From Burkholderiales bacterium (lineage in GTDB: Bacteria; Pseudomonadota; Gammaproteobacteria; Burkholderiales; Burkholderiaceae_C): a stretch of 47,006 bases of DNA. The position numbers and the translations under genes are program-made. Below, piece by piece: positions 1 through 8,269 of the stretch (positions are counted from its first letter, which is position 1; every line of letters begins with the position of its first letter). The stretch spans positions 1 to 47,006 of the forward strand of contig JACPYV010000110.1 in assembly GCA_016195825.1 (NCBI GenBank). The letters are read 5' to 3'. Below the pieces are notes generated by a model that was not told the DNA's origin, did not search any database, and saw only the letters and a program-made list of their open reading frames with translations.

Positions 1-247
1 GCAGGGCGCACAGGCACCAACGGTCGCCCGGTTTCAGGCCCGCGAAGCGCCAGGCCGGGCGCGGGGTGACGAGATCGTTGCCGCGGGCCAGCGAAAAGTC
101 CAAGAATTCCTGCGTCATCCGCGCGCAAACCAGGTGGGTGCCGCGGTCCTGTGCGTCCGCGGAGCAGCAGCCGTCGCGCAGGAAGCCGGTCAAGGGGTCG
201 AACGAACAGGCCTGTAAGGCCGTGCCCAGTACATTCACCGTCGTCAT
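1..247 (-). CDS. DUF2237 family protein (3' end outside window)
   Basis: The first 82 codons are present; the gene continues past the left edge. The translation has the DUF2237 pattern: a conserved N-terminal NVLGT, then SFDPLTGFLRDGCC with a Cys pair, then FLDFSLARGNDLVTPRP, and GLKPGDRWCLCA with two more Cys. The conserved cysteines and the short globular form are typical of this family, whose biochemical role is unknown to me. The ATG lies 84 bp from the divergently transcribed helicase gene, so both promoters must sit in that gap. Identification is by motif; function is not inferred. Confidence 0.8.
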   Translation of the reverse strand, partial: MTTVNVLGTALQACSFDPLTGFLRDGCCSADAQDRGTHLVCARMTQEFLDFSLARGNDLVTPRPAWRFAGLKPGDRWCLCAL

Positions 248-331
248 GCGCCGCGCTCCTGTTGTCCTACCTTGCATCTTGCCGGCAAAGCCAGGGCCGC
301 GGGTGAGCGGGCCCATCGCCGAGGTTGCCGC

Positions 332-2650
332 ATGAGCGACTGGACCTACACCGTCTCGGTGCGCAGTCTGTGCGAGTTCACCGCCAAGCGCGGCAGCCTG
401 GACCGCCGCTTCACGCCCTCGGCCACGGCGCTGGAAGGACAGGCCGGCCAGATGGCCGTGCTGGCGCGCCGCTCGCCGGGCTACGAGACCGAGTTGCCGC
501 TGGAGGGCCGGTACGGTCAGTTGCGCGTGCGCGGCCGGGCCGACGGCTACGAGGCAGACGTGAACCGGCTGGAGGAGATCAAGACCATCCGCGGCCCGGT
601 CGAACTCATTCCGGAAAACCGCCGCGCGCTGCACTGGGCCCAGCTGGAGACCTACGGCGCGCTGATTGCCGCCGACCGTGGCCTGGCCGAGCTGGAGCTG
701 GCCCTGGTCTACGTGGATGCCGACACGCAGAACGAGACCGTGCTGCGCGACAAGGCCACGGCCGCCGCGCTGCAAGCCGCCTTCGAGGCGCGCTGCCTGC
801 AGTTCGAAGCCTGGGCCGCGCAGGAGGCCGAGCACCGCACGGCGCGCGACGCCGGCCTGGGCACCCTGCCCTTCCCTCTGGGCGAGCTGCGCCCCGGCCA
901 GCGCCTGCTGGCCGAAGCCGTCTACCGTGCGGCCACCAACGGCCGCTGCCTTCTGGCCCAGGCGCCCACCGGCATCGGCAAGACGTTGGGCACGCTCTAC
1001 CCGCTGCTGCGCGCCATGCCGGGGCAGCAGCTCGACAAGATCGGCTACATGACCTGCAAGGGCACCGGCCGCATCACCGCGCTGGAGGCCCTGCACGCGC
1101 TGCGAGAGGCTGCACCCACCCAGGCGTTGCGCGTGCTGACGCTGGTGGCCAAGGAGCAGGCCTGCGAGCACCCGACCAAGGCCTGCCACGGCGACGCCTG
1201 CCCGCTGGCTCACGGCTTCTACGACAAGCTGCCCGCCGCTCGCGCCGAAGCCGTGCAGCTGGGCTGGCTGGACGCCGGTGCCCAGCGCCGCGTCGCGCTG
1301 CAGCACGGCGTGTGCCCCTACTACCTGGGCCAGGAACTGCTGCGCTGGGCCGATGTGGTGGTGGGCGACGTGCACCACGCTTTCGACCCCTACGGCCAGC
1401 TCTACGGCCTGGCACAGGCGCAGGGCTGGAAGCTGGCGCTGCTGGTGGACGAGGCCCACAACCTCATCGACCGCACACGCGACATGTACAGCGCCAGCCT
1501 CAGCCTGGCGCGCGTGCGTGGGGCCGTGGCCAACGCGCCGGTCAGCCTGCGCGCGCCGCTGCGCGGGCTGGCCAAGGAACTGGCTGCGCTCGGCCGCGCG
1601 CAGACCGTGGACTACCAGCCGCTGCCCGCTGTGCCCGAAGCCCTGGCCGAGGCGCTGCAGCGCGTCATCGTCGCGCTGGGCGAGTACGTGCAAAACCACC
1701 CGCTCGAAGTCGGCCCCATGCTGGAGTTCTATTTCGAGGTGCTGGGCCTGCAGCGCCTGCTGGACCGTCTGGACACGCACTCGCTGTGCGACCTGCAACG
1801 CCGCGCCAGCGCCACGCGGCCGGTCGCGGCGGCGCCCGCCAACCTCTCGCTGCTGGACGATGGCCATGAGGACGACGGCAGCGGCGACCTGCTGCTCTCC
1901 GTGCGCAACATCGTCCCCGGCCACTTCCTGAAGGAGCGCTTCGAGGGTCTCAGCAGCGTCACGCTGTTCTCGGCGACGCTCGGTCCGCCGGACTACCCCC
2001 GCCACCTGCTGGGCTTGCCCGACGACACTGCCTGGATCGACGTACCCGCGCCCTTTCCGCCGGAGCACTTGACGGTCCAGATCGCCCACCGCCTGTCCAC
2101 CCGCTACGAACACCGCCATGCGTCGCTGGACGCCCTGGTAGAGCTGATCGCGACGCAGTTCGGCCAGCACCCAGGCAACTACCTCGCCTTCTTCAGCAGC
2201 TTCGACTATCTGGACCAAGCTGCTGCACGCCTGGCACTGCGCCACCCCGACGTGCCGCAATGGAGCCAGTCCCGCGCCATGGGCGACGGCGCGCGGCGCG
2301 CCTTCCTCGACCGCTTCGTGGCGGATGGCCATGGCATCGGCTTCGCCGTGCTGGGCGGCGCCTTTGCGGAAGGCGTGGACCTGCCCGGCACGCGGCTCAT
2401 CGGCGCCTTCATCGCCACGCTGGGCCTGCCGCCCGTGTCGCCGCTGCAGGACCAGGTCCGCGAGCGGCTAGACGCGATGTTCGGCGCAGACCACGGCTAC
2501 GCCGACCTCGTCCCGGGCATGCAGAAAATCGTGCAGGCCGCCGGCCGGGTGCTGCGCTCGGCAGACGACCGCGGCTGGGTCTGGCTGCTGGACAAGCGCT
2601 ATGCGCGGCACGACGTGCGCGCGCTGCTGCCGACGTGGTGGCAGATCTAG
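332..2650 (+). CDS. ATP-dependent DNA helicase, DinG/XPD-like, with N-terminal PD-(D/E)XK-type nuclease domain
   Basis: The product is 772 residues, an SF2 helicase of the iron-sulphur XPD/DinG type. Residues 1-180 resemble a RecB/Cas4-like nuclease: Asp71 in GRADGYEAD, EIK at 82-84, and Gln104/Tyr108 in HWAQLETYG match motifs II, III and QxxxY. The helicase part has Walker A APTGIGKT at about 211-218, a cysteine cluster (EQACEHPTKACHGDACPL, then HGVCPYY) fitting a 4Fe-4S site, DEAH in LLVDEAHNL, SATLGPP, and the motif VI region QAAGRVLRS. The ATG at 332 is chosen because conserved sequence begins there; a TTG 60 bp upstream would only add a basic stretch. Likely role: DNA repair or unwinding of damaged structures. 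The helicase class is secure; nuclease activity is inferred from motifs. Confidence 0.9.
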   Translation: MSDWTYTVSVRSLCEFTAKRGSLDRRFTPSATALEGQAGQMAVLARRSPGYETELPLEGRYGQLRVRGRADGYEADVNRLEEIKTIRGPVELIPENRRALHWAQLETYGALIAADRGLAELELALVYVDADTQNETVLRDKATAAALQAAFEARCLQFEAWAAQEAEHRTARDAGLGTLPFPLGELRPGQRLLAEAVYRAATNGRCLLAQAPTGIGKTLGTLYPLLRAMPGQQLDKIGYMTCKGTGRITALEALHALREAAPTQALRVLTLVAKEQACEHPTKACHGDACPLAHGFYDKLPAARAEAVQLGWLDAGAQRRVALQHGVCPYYLGQELLRWADVVVGDVHHAFDPYGQLYGLAQAQGWKLALLVDEAHNLIDRTRDMYSASLSLARVRGAVANAPVSLRAPLRGLAKELAALGRAQTVDYQPLPAVPEALAEALQRVIVALGEYVQNHPLEVGPMLEFYFEVLGLQRLLDRLDTHSLCDLQRRASATRPVAAAPANLSLLDDGHEDDGSGDLLLSVRNIVPGHFLKERFEGLSSVTLFSATLGPPDYPRHLLGLPDDTAWIDVPAPFPPEHLTVQIAHRLSTRYEHRHASLDALVELIATQFGQHPGNYLAFFSSFDYLDQAAARLALRHPDVPQWSQSRAMGDGARRAFLDRFVADGHGIGFAVLGGAFAEGVDLPGTRLIGAFIATLGLPPVSPLQDQVRERLDAMFGADHGYADLVPGMQKIVQAAGRVLRSADDRGWVWLLDKRYARHDVRALLPTWWQI

Positions 2651-2756
2651 CACCGGCTCGAATGGCCGGACACCGCGCTCGGCGAAACCCAAGAGCCTAC
2701 AGTCGGCGCCGCCCGCTTCGGGCCAAGCCCCCATCCACGAGCACTGGAGACTGACC

Positions 2757-3176
2757 ATGAACCCCATCACTCGCAAGGCCCTTTCGGCCGCGCTGCTGTC
2801 GATCTCGTTGGTCGCCTGCGCCGGAATGTCAGGCACCGGCGGCGTCAAGCTGTCGGGCGAGCAGGAAGTCCCGCCGGTGACGACTGCGGCCGCCGGCGAG
2901 GCGCGCATCAGCGTGGCCCAGGACGGCAGCGTCTCCGGTGCCGTCACCACCAGCGGCCTAGACGGCACCATGGCCCACATTCACTGGGCCGCGGCCGGCA
3001 AGAACGGTCCTGTCGTGGTGCCACTGACCCAGACCGCGCCGGGCCAGTGGTCCGTGCCGGCGGGCGCCAGGCTGACGCCTGAACAGCTCAAGGCATACCA
3101 GGCTGGTGAGATGTACGTCAACGTGCACAGCGCCTCCAACAAGCCCGGCGAAATCCGCGCGCAGCTCAAGCCCTGA
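2757..3176 (+). CDS. CHRD domain lipoprotein
   Basis: This is a 139-residue exported protein. A short signal sequence ends in the lipobox LVAC with Cys21, so it is predicted to be lipid-anchored. Residues 30-139 form a CHRD (chordin-like) domain: LSGEQEVPPV near its start, TMAHIHWAAAGKNGPVVVPL in the middle, and MYVNVHSASNKPGEIRAQL at the end. The repeated His-containing strands are the family signature. CHRD proteins are extracytoplasmic, and no enzymatic role is established. It follows the helicase on the same strand after 106 bp and probably has its own promoter. The ATG is placed directly before the signal peptide. Confidence 0.9.
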   Translation: MNPITRKALSAALLSISLVACAGMSGTGGVKLSGEQEVPPVTTAAAGEARISVAQDGSVSGAVTTSGLDGTMAHIHWAAAGKNGPVVVPLTQTAPGQWSVPAGARLTPEQLKAYQAGEMYVNVHSASNKPGEIRAQLKP

Positions 3177-3188
3177 GCACTCGGCCAG

Positions 3189-3214
3189 CAGGGGCCGCTG
3201 CGCTGCAGCCCCTG
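3189..3214 (+). terminator. Possible terminator hairpin after the CHRD gene
   Basis: A 7-bp perfect stem, CAGGGGC (3189-3195) with GCCCCTG (3208-3214), closes a 12-nt loop 12 bp after the CHRD stop codon. There is no U-rich tail, so intrinsic termination is uncertain. Confidence 0.35.
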
Positions 3215-3360
3215 GTCTTGCGCCGGGTTGGTCTGCCGACCAGGCGCGCGCGGCACTGAGACAAAGGTCGCACGAGACGGCGTTCGCCATCGCCAGTTGT
3301 GTGGGGATGTTGCACCCGGTCTCGCTCCGCTGCACCCGGTAACGGACCCTCAGGGCGGGC

Positions 3361-4020
3361 ATGCCACGCTGGCGGCCTATGAGATTTCACCGCACAGCAC
3401 CCCTTCCCTCCTGGGCGACGGCACCTGGCCTTTCGCCGATCACCGCGCTGGTCACTGCGCTCACGCTCGCCGGCTGTGGCGGCGGTGGCGGCGGCAGCAC
3501 TGAACCCGGCAGTCCGGCAGCCGCCGCACCGGCGACGCCCGGCTCCTCGACGCCGCAGCCCGCCACCGCAGGCACGCGCCTGACTTGCAACCTGCCCAAC
3601 TTCAAGGCTGACATGCTGGCGGCCGTCAACGCCCGCCGCCGCAGCGGTGCCACCTGCGGCGCTCAGGGCAGCTTTGCGGCTGCGGCAGACGTGGTCTGGA
3701 ACGAGTCCCTGACCCAGGCCGCCGCGGCCCACAGCGACGACATGGTGGCGCACAACCTGTTCAGCCACACCGGCAGCGACGGCAGCAGCCTCGGCGCGCG
3801 CGCGACCGCAGCCGGCTACGTCTGGAGCGGCCTGGGCGAGAACATCGCCGCCGGTCAGGCCACGGTCGCCGACGTGGTGGACGGCTGGATGAAGAGCGAC
3901 GGCCATTGCGCCAACCTGATGAACGCGAACTTCCGCGACATCGGCGTGGCCTGCGTGGCGGGCAACGCCGGCACGACCTACCGCACCTACTGGACCCAGG
4001 ACTTCGGCACCCTGCGCTAG
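3361..4020 (+). CDS. CAP (SCP/PR1) domain lipoprotein
   Basis: The product is about 219 residues. An N-terminal signal sequence ends in LAGC (Cys39), followed by a Gly6 and a Pro/Ala/Ser linker typical of Burkholderiales lipoproteins. Residues about 75-219 form a CAP domain: AAAHSDDMVAHNLFSHTGSD carries the first conserved His and the region round SHTGSDG, then GLGENIAAG, VVDGWMKSDGHCANLMN with the second His, and NFRDIGVAC. Two Cys in this region could form a disulphide. Secreted CAP proteins are common in bacteria, with mostly unknown function. The start is ambiguous: ATG at 3361 has AGGGCGGG just upstream, while ATG at 3379 gives a shorter signal peptide. Confidence 0.88.
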   Translation: MPRWRPMRFHRTAPLPSWATAPGLSPITALVTALTLAGCGGGGGGSTEPGSPAAAAPATPGSSTPQPATAGTRLTCNLPNFKADMLAAVNARRRSGATCGAQGSFAAAADVVWNESLTQAAAAHSDDMVAHNLFSHTGSDGSSLGARATAAGYVWSGLGENIAAGQATVADVVDGWMKSDGHCANLMNANFRDIGVACVAGNAGTTYRTYWTQDFGTLR

Positions 4021-4095
4021 GCGCCCAGGCAATCACCGAGACGACCGCCAGACCGCCCGCGCTACGCTCGTCGTTCCAAAGCCAGGGAGCACCCC

Positions 4096-4473
4096 ATGAA
4101 ACGCGTCACCGGCCTCGGCGGCATCTTCTTCAAAGCCAAGGACCCCAAGGCACTGGGCGAGTGGTATCGCCAACACTTGGGCATGGACGTCAGCGAATGG
4201 GGCGGCGTCGCGTTCCAGTGGGCGGACGACAGCCCTGCTGGCACAACGATCTGGAGCCCGTTCAAGGAAGACACAAGCTACTTCGCACCCAGCAACGCGC
4301 CCTTCATGGTCAATTTCCGCGTCGCGGACCTGCATGCACTGCTGGCCGCGCTGCGCGCCGAGGGCTGCGACGTGCAGGACAAGGTGGACGAGTCCGAATA
4401 CGGCAAGTTCGGCTGGGTCGTGGACCCGGAGGGCAACAAGGTGGAACTTTGGGAGCCACCCGCCGGCAAGTGA
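4096..4473 (+). CDS. VOC family (glyoxalase/bleomycin-resistance fold) protein
   Basis: A 125-residue single VOC module. It opens with a beta strand and the element KDPKALGEWYRQHLGM, typical of the family, and ends with GWVVDPEGNKVELWEP, whose Glu is the usual metal ligand position. The ATG has a ribosome-binding site, AGGGAGC, 5 bp upstream. Members are metal-dependent isomerases, dioxygenases or resistance proteins; nothing here fixes the substrate. It is a lone gene between the CAP protein and the convergent YjbR-like gene. Confidence 0.9.
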   Translation: MKRVTGLGGIFFKAKDPKALGEWYRQHLGMDVSEWGGVAFQWADDSPAGTTIWSPFKEDTSYFAPSNAPFMVNFRVADLHALLAALRAEGCDVQDKVDESEYGKFGWVVDPEGNKVELWEPPAGK

Positions 4474-4528
4474 CCGGACCGGAAACTGCACCAACGCCCA
4501 GGGCCTGTTCACACGACGGCTACAGGCC

Positions 4529-4882
4529 CTAGTCGATACCCAGGCCGAGCCTCAGCCTGCGGGTCAGCTTGCCCGCGACCAGCGCATGCGAGCGCGCCAC
4601 CAGCGCCTGGAGTTCTGACAAGGGCAACGCTTTCGCGTCCGACACCGCCACCCAGCGGTACCTGGCGGCATACGGCGCCGGCGCGAACCCGGGCAGGCCG
4701 GTCAGCTCCAGAAACCGGTGGTCATCGACCTTGAAGCTGCAATGCGTCCAGGCGCCGGGGTGCGGTCCGCCGACCAGGAACATCTTGCCGCCCACGCTGG
4801 CGACCCAGTCGGCACCCCACTTGATGTCCTGCGTGGCGCCGGGCAGCGCCAGGGCGAACCGGGCAAGGGCAGGAAAACTCAT
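4529..4882 (-). CDS. MmcQ/YjbR family DNA-binding-fold protein
   Basis: A 117-residue protein of the YjbR type. It opens FPALARFALALPGATQDIKWG and continues with VGGKMFLVGG, CSFKVDDHRFLELTG, APYAARYRWVAV and a helical C-terminus, all standard for the family. YjbR has a CyaY-like fold; its cellular function is unresolved. The start chosen is the ATG at 4882, where family similarity begins. An upstream alternative adds 17 residues lacking similarity. A perfect inverted repeat 53 bp upstream may be an operator. Confidence 0.85.
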   Translation of the reverse strand: MSFPALARFALALPGATQDIKWGADWVASVGGKMFLVGGPHPGAWTHCSFKVDDHRFLELTGLPGFAPAPYAARYRWVAVSDAKALPLSELQALVARSHALVAGKLTRRLRLGLGID

Positions 4883-4934
4883 GGTTCCGGGGTTGGTCGA
4901 GTCGACACGTATTCTGCCCACGCCGCGTCGCAAC

Positions 4935-4951
4935 CCGTGAATACATCACGG
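4935..4951. promoter_or_regulatory. Operator-like inverted repeat upstream of the YjbR-like gene
   Basis: CCGTGA-ATACA-TCACGG is a perfect 6-bp inverted repeat with a 5-bp spacer, 53 bp upstream of the YjbR-like start codon. It has the size of a dimeric regulator site. The binding protein is unknown. Confidence 0.3.
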
Positions 4952-5178
4952 CAAGCAGGCTTACGGCCCGGTCGCAGGCACAAACCAGGAGGCTGGCAGC
5001 CCTTGTCGGCCTGTGGCCCGGCCGACAATCAGCGAAGCCGCTGGGCGTTTGCGCAGCCCTCTCGCTGCGCCGCCCGGCCGGCCGAGGATCTGCGCGGGCG
5101 ACGCTGTCGGCCTACCCTGCGGCGCCATGCGGATGCCGCCGCCCTGTCCCTGCTGTCGCCGCGCCGCGGTTTTTCCGG

Positions 5179-5982
5179 ATGCACACCCGAGATCCGGGCT
5201 CCTGCCCGCCCCAGACCCCCGCCTCACTGGCAACACCGCCGATCGACCCGCTCAAACACGGGCTGGCCCTGTTCCATGCCGCCGAGCCCGACTTCAAGCG
5301 GGCGGCGGGCTGGTTCCATGCGGCCGCTGGCGGCGGTGATCGCGACGGCATGGCCATGCTGGGCCTGTGCTACCTGGAGGGGCTGGGCCTGGCAAGCGAC
5401 CCGGTGCAGGCCCGCGAGCTGCTGGAGCGCGCCGCATCACGTGGCAGCGTCATCGGGCGCTTCCAACTCGGCCGCGTGCTTGTGACCGGCCGCGGCGGCC
5501 CAGCGGACGAGGCACGCGGGTTCTCGGCCTATGTCGCTGCCGCCGCGATGGGTCACGCTGAGGCCAGCTTCAATCTCGCCAACTGCCTGCACGCAGGCGT
5601 GGGCTGCCTGCCGGACCGGCTGGCGGCCAAGGCCTTGTATCTGCGCAGCCGCAAGCTGGGCTGCGCGCTGAGCCCGAACGGCGTACGGGTGCGGCGGCAC
5701 GAGCTGAAGGCCGTACGCACGCTGGCCCAGCGCTTCGCCGACCCCAACCGCTTGATCTTCCTGATGCGCGAGCGCCAGCAGCAACTGACACTGATGCAGG
5801 CCTTGACGCAGCCGGCGCTGCCGCGCGTGCGGCACGGGCGCGTGGCCGAGACGCCGATGCAGCGTCGTTGGCGCCGGGCCGGGCGGCTGGCCGTGGGCGT
5901 GATGGCGGCGATGGCCGGCACGCTGGGCCAGTACCTGCGGCCGAGGCGCCGCGACGCCGGCCCGACGACGCTCAACTTCTGA
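5179..5982 (+). CDS. Sel1-repeat (tetratricopeptide-like) protein
   Basis: A 267-residue protein with about three Sel1-like repeats between residues 40 and 160. The recurring pattern is a pair of helices with GMAMLGLCYLEGLG, IGRFQLGRVLVTGRGG and EASFNLANCLHAGVG as the repeat cores. The C-terminal third is basic, with one hydrophobic stretch (about 235-255, around LAVGVMAAMAGTLGQYL) that could be a single membrane segment before a short basic tail. Sel1 repeats mediate protein-protein contacts; no partner can be named. It ends 50 bp before the LysR gene on the same strand. Confidence 0.85.
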   Translation: MHTRDPGSCPPQTPASLATPPIDPLKHGLALFHAAEPDFKRAAGWFHAAAGGGDRDGMAMLGLCYLEGLGLASDPVQARELLERAASRGSVIGRFQLGRVLVTGRGGPADEARGFSAYVAAAAMGHAEASFNLANCLHAGVGCLPDRLAAKALYLRSRKLGCALSPNGVRVRRHELKAVRTLAQRFADPNRLIFLMRERQQQLTLMQALTQPALPRVRHGRVAETPMQRRWRRAGRLAVGVMAAMAGTLGQYLRPRRRDAGPTTLNF

Positions 5983-6032
5983 CGCCCCGGCGCCGGGCCG
6001 GGAGCGACACGCCCGCTGGGTACGATGAGCGC

Positions 6033-6959
6033 ATGCCCCCGCGCCCCATCCGCTTGCCCTCGCTGGACGCCCTGCTCGCCTTCGACGCCGTGGCGCGCGC
6101 CGGCAGCTTCGAGGCCGCGGCAGCCGAGCTGGCGCTGAGCGCCAGCGCCGTCGCCAAGCGAGTGGCCGGCCTGGAGGAGCGGCTGGACCAGGCCCTGTTC
6201 CTGCGCCAGCCCGCCAAGGGTCTGGCCTTGACCCCGGCCGGCCACGAGTACCTGCCCCAGGTGCGCCAGGCCCTGGCCCTGCTGCAGGCCATGCCGCTGC
6301 ACCAGCGCGCCGCGCCGCAGCGGGAACGCCTGCGCGTCAGCTCCACACCCACCTTCGCCCGCCAGGTCCTGGTGCCTGCGCTGCCCAGCTTCACGGCCGC
6401 CCATCCGCACATCGAGCTGGAACTGACCTTGTCGGTGCCGCTGCTGGCCGAGGGCGACGCGGGTGCCGACGCGGAGATCCGCCACGGTGCGGCGCCCGGC
6501 GACATCGACCCCGCCCAGGTACTGCTGCGCGATCGCCTGACACCGCTGGCCGCACCGGCCCTGCTGGCCCGGCATCTCCCGCTGCGCGAGCCGGCCGACC
6601 TACTGGCCCTGCCGCTGCTGCGCACGCCGCTGCAGCCCTGGGCGCCCTGGCTGCGCGCTGCCGGCCTGGCCGACGCGCCCGAGCCCGACGAAGGTCCGCG
6701 CTTCGTCGACCTGGGCCTGACGCTGGCCGCGGCGCTGGCTGGCCAGGGCGCAGTGCTGGCACGGCTGAGCCTGGCGAGGCACGAGCTCGCCGAGGGCCGG
6801 CTGCTGCAGCCGTTCGCGCTCACCGTGCCGGCCGAGCGGCACTACGGCCTGGTGGTGCACCGGCCCAGCGCGGCGGCCGAGGCCTTCGCGGCCTGGCTGC
6901 ACGGCCACGGCCGCGCGCTAGAGACGGCGCAGGCGGAAAACTCTTCCGGCCCGGCCTGA
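6033..6959 (+). CDS. LysR family transcriptional regulator
   Basis: A 308-residue LysR-type regulator. The winged helix-turn-helix lies at about residues 6-65: LDALLAFDAVARAGSFEAAA, then SASAVAKRVAGLEERL as recognition helix, then LFLRQPAKGLALTPAG. The rest is a periplasmic-binding-protein-like effector domain (about 90-290), GcvA-like in layout. It lies 68 bp upstream of, and co-directional with, the FMN-dependent lactate dehydrogenase gene, so it may control that gene, though LysR genes more often diverge from their targets. The ATG is chosen because the DNA-binding domain begins just after it. Confidence 0.93.
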   Translation: MPPRPIRLPSLDALLAFDAVARAGSFEAAAAELALSASAVAKRVAGLEERLDQALFLRQPAKGLALTPAGHEYLPQVRQALALLQAMPLHQRAAPQRERLRVSSTPTFARQVLVPALPSFTAAHPHIELELTLSVPLLAEGDAGADAEIRHGAAPGDIDPAQVLLRDRLTPLAAPALLARHLPLREPADLLALPLLRTPLQPWAPWLRAAGLADAPEPDEGPRFVDLGLTLAAALAGQGAVLARLSLARHELAEGRLLQPFALTVPAERHYGLVVHRPSAAAEAFAAWLHGHGRALETAQAENSSGPA

Positions 6960-7027
6960 GGTTTTTTCCGGGGCACGGCAGCGGAGGCTGGCCTAGCATC
7001 GCGGCCATCCCCCAGAAGGCCAGCCCC

Positions 7028-8182
7028 ATGCCCGTCATCACCTGCATCGAAGACCTGCGCCAGCTCAGCCGGCAGCGCGTGCCGCGCATGTTCTACGACT
7101 ACGCCGACTCCGGCTCTTGGACCGAGACCACCTACCGCGCCAACGAGAGCGACTTCCAGGCCATCAAGCTGCGTCAGCGCGTGGCCGTCAACATGGAGGG
7201 GCGCAGCACGGCGGTGAAGATGATCGGCCAGGATGCCCAAATGCCGGTGGCCATTGCGCCGGTGGGCCTGACCGGCATGCAGCACGCCGACGGCGAAATC
7301 CACGCCGCGCGCGCGGCCGAGAAGTTCGGCATCCCGTTCACGCTGTCGACGATGAGCATCTGCTCCATCGAGGACATTGCCGAGAACACCTCGTCGCCGT
7401 TCTGGTTCCAGCTCTACATGATGCGCGACCGCGAGGCCATGGCGCGCATGATTGATCGCTGCAAGGCAGCCAAATGCTCGGCCCTGGTGCTGACGCTGGA
7501 CCTGCAGGTCATCGGCCAACGCCACAAGGACTTGAAGAACGGCCTCACCGCGCCGCCACGGCCCACGCTGGCCAACATCGTCAACCTGATGACCAAACCG
7601 CGCTGGTGCTTGGGGATGGCCGGCACCCGCCGCCACACCTTCCGCAACCTGGTCGGCCACGTGAAGGGCGTCAGCGACATGCGCTCCCTGTCGGCCTGGA
7701 CCAACGAACAGTTCGACCCCCGCCTGAGCTGGGCTGACATCGCCTGGGTCAAGGAGAAGTGGGGCGGCAAGCTCATCCTCAAGGGCATCATGGAAGCAGA
7801 AGACGCCAGGCTCGCCGCGCAGGCCGGGGCTGACGCCATCGTGGTGAGCAACCACGGCGGCCGGCAGCTGGACGGCGCACCCAGCAGCATCCATGCGCTG
7901 CCCGCCATCGTGGCCGAGGTGGGCTCGCGCACGGAGGTGTGGATGGACGGGGGCATCCGCTCCGGCCAGGACGTGCTGAAGGCCTGGGCGCTCGGCGCAC
8001 GCGGCACCATGATCGGTCGGGCCATGGTCTACGGCCTGGGTGCGATGGGCGAGGCAGGCGTGACCAAGGCGCTGCAGATCCTGCACAAGGAGCTGGACGT
8101 GACCATGGCCTTCTGCGGCCACACGCAGCTGACGGGCGTGACGCGCGACATCCTCGTGCCCGGCACCTACCCGACGGCCTAA
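7028..8182 (+). CDS. lldD: FMN-dependent alpha-hydroxy acid (L-lactate) dehydrogenase
   Basis: A 384-residue enzyme of the FMN-dependent 2-hydroxy acid dehydrogenase family. It probably oxidises L-lactate to pyruvate and passes electrons to the respiratory chain. Seen: MFYDYADSGSWTE at the start (FMN barrel entry), APVGLTGMQHADGE, FWFQLYMM, LVLTLDLQVIGQRHKD, LILKGI with the flavin-contacting Lys252, and the active-site SNHGGRQLD with His276 and Arg279, then WMDGGIRSGQDVLKAWALGA for phosphate binding. Length and motifs fit LldD-type enzymes. Close relatives act on glycolate or mandelate, so the substrate is inferred. AGAAGG lies upstream of the ATG. Confidence 0.88.
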   Translation: MPVITCIEDLRQLSRQRVPRMFYDYADSGSWTETTYRANESDFQAIKLRQRVAVNMEGRSTAVKMIGQDAQMPVAIAPVGLTGMQHADGEIHAARAAEKFGIPFTLSTMSICSIEDIAENTSSPFWFQLYMMRDREAMARMIDRCKAAKCSALVLTLDLQVIGQRHKDLKNGLTAPPRPTLANIVNLMTKPRWCLGMAGTRRHTFRNLVGHVKGVSDMRSLSAWTNEQFDPRLSWADIAWVKEKWGGKLILKGIMEAEDARLAAQAGADAIVVSNHGGRQLDGAPSSIHALPAIVAEVGSRTEVWMDGGIRSGQDVLKAWALGARGTMIGRAMVYGLGAMGEAGVTKALQILHKELDVTMAFCGHTQLTGVTRDILVPGTYPTA

Positions 8183-8269
8183 AGGCCGTGACATCCGGCC
8201 TGCCGCGGGCGGCCCGAGTGCCCTGACGCGCCGCTTGCTGCAGTCACGACGACGCCTTTAGGCTCCGGC

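Noticed and set aside
8183-8201. 6-bp stem AGGCCG/CGGCCT after the lactate dehydrogenase gene as a terminator
   Set aside because: Short stem, no U tail; such hairpins are frequent by chance at this base composition.
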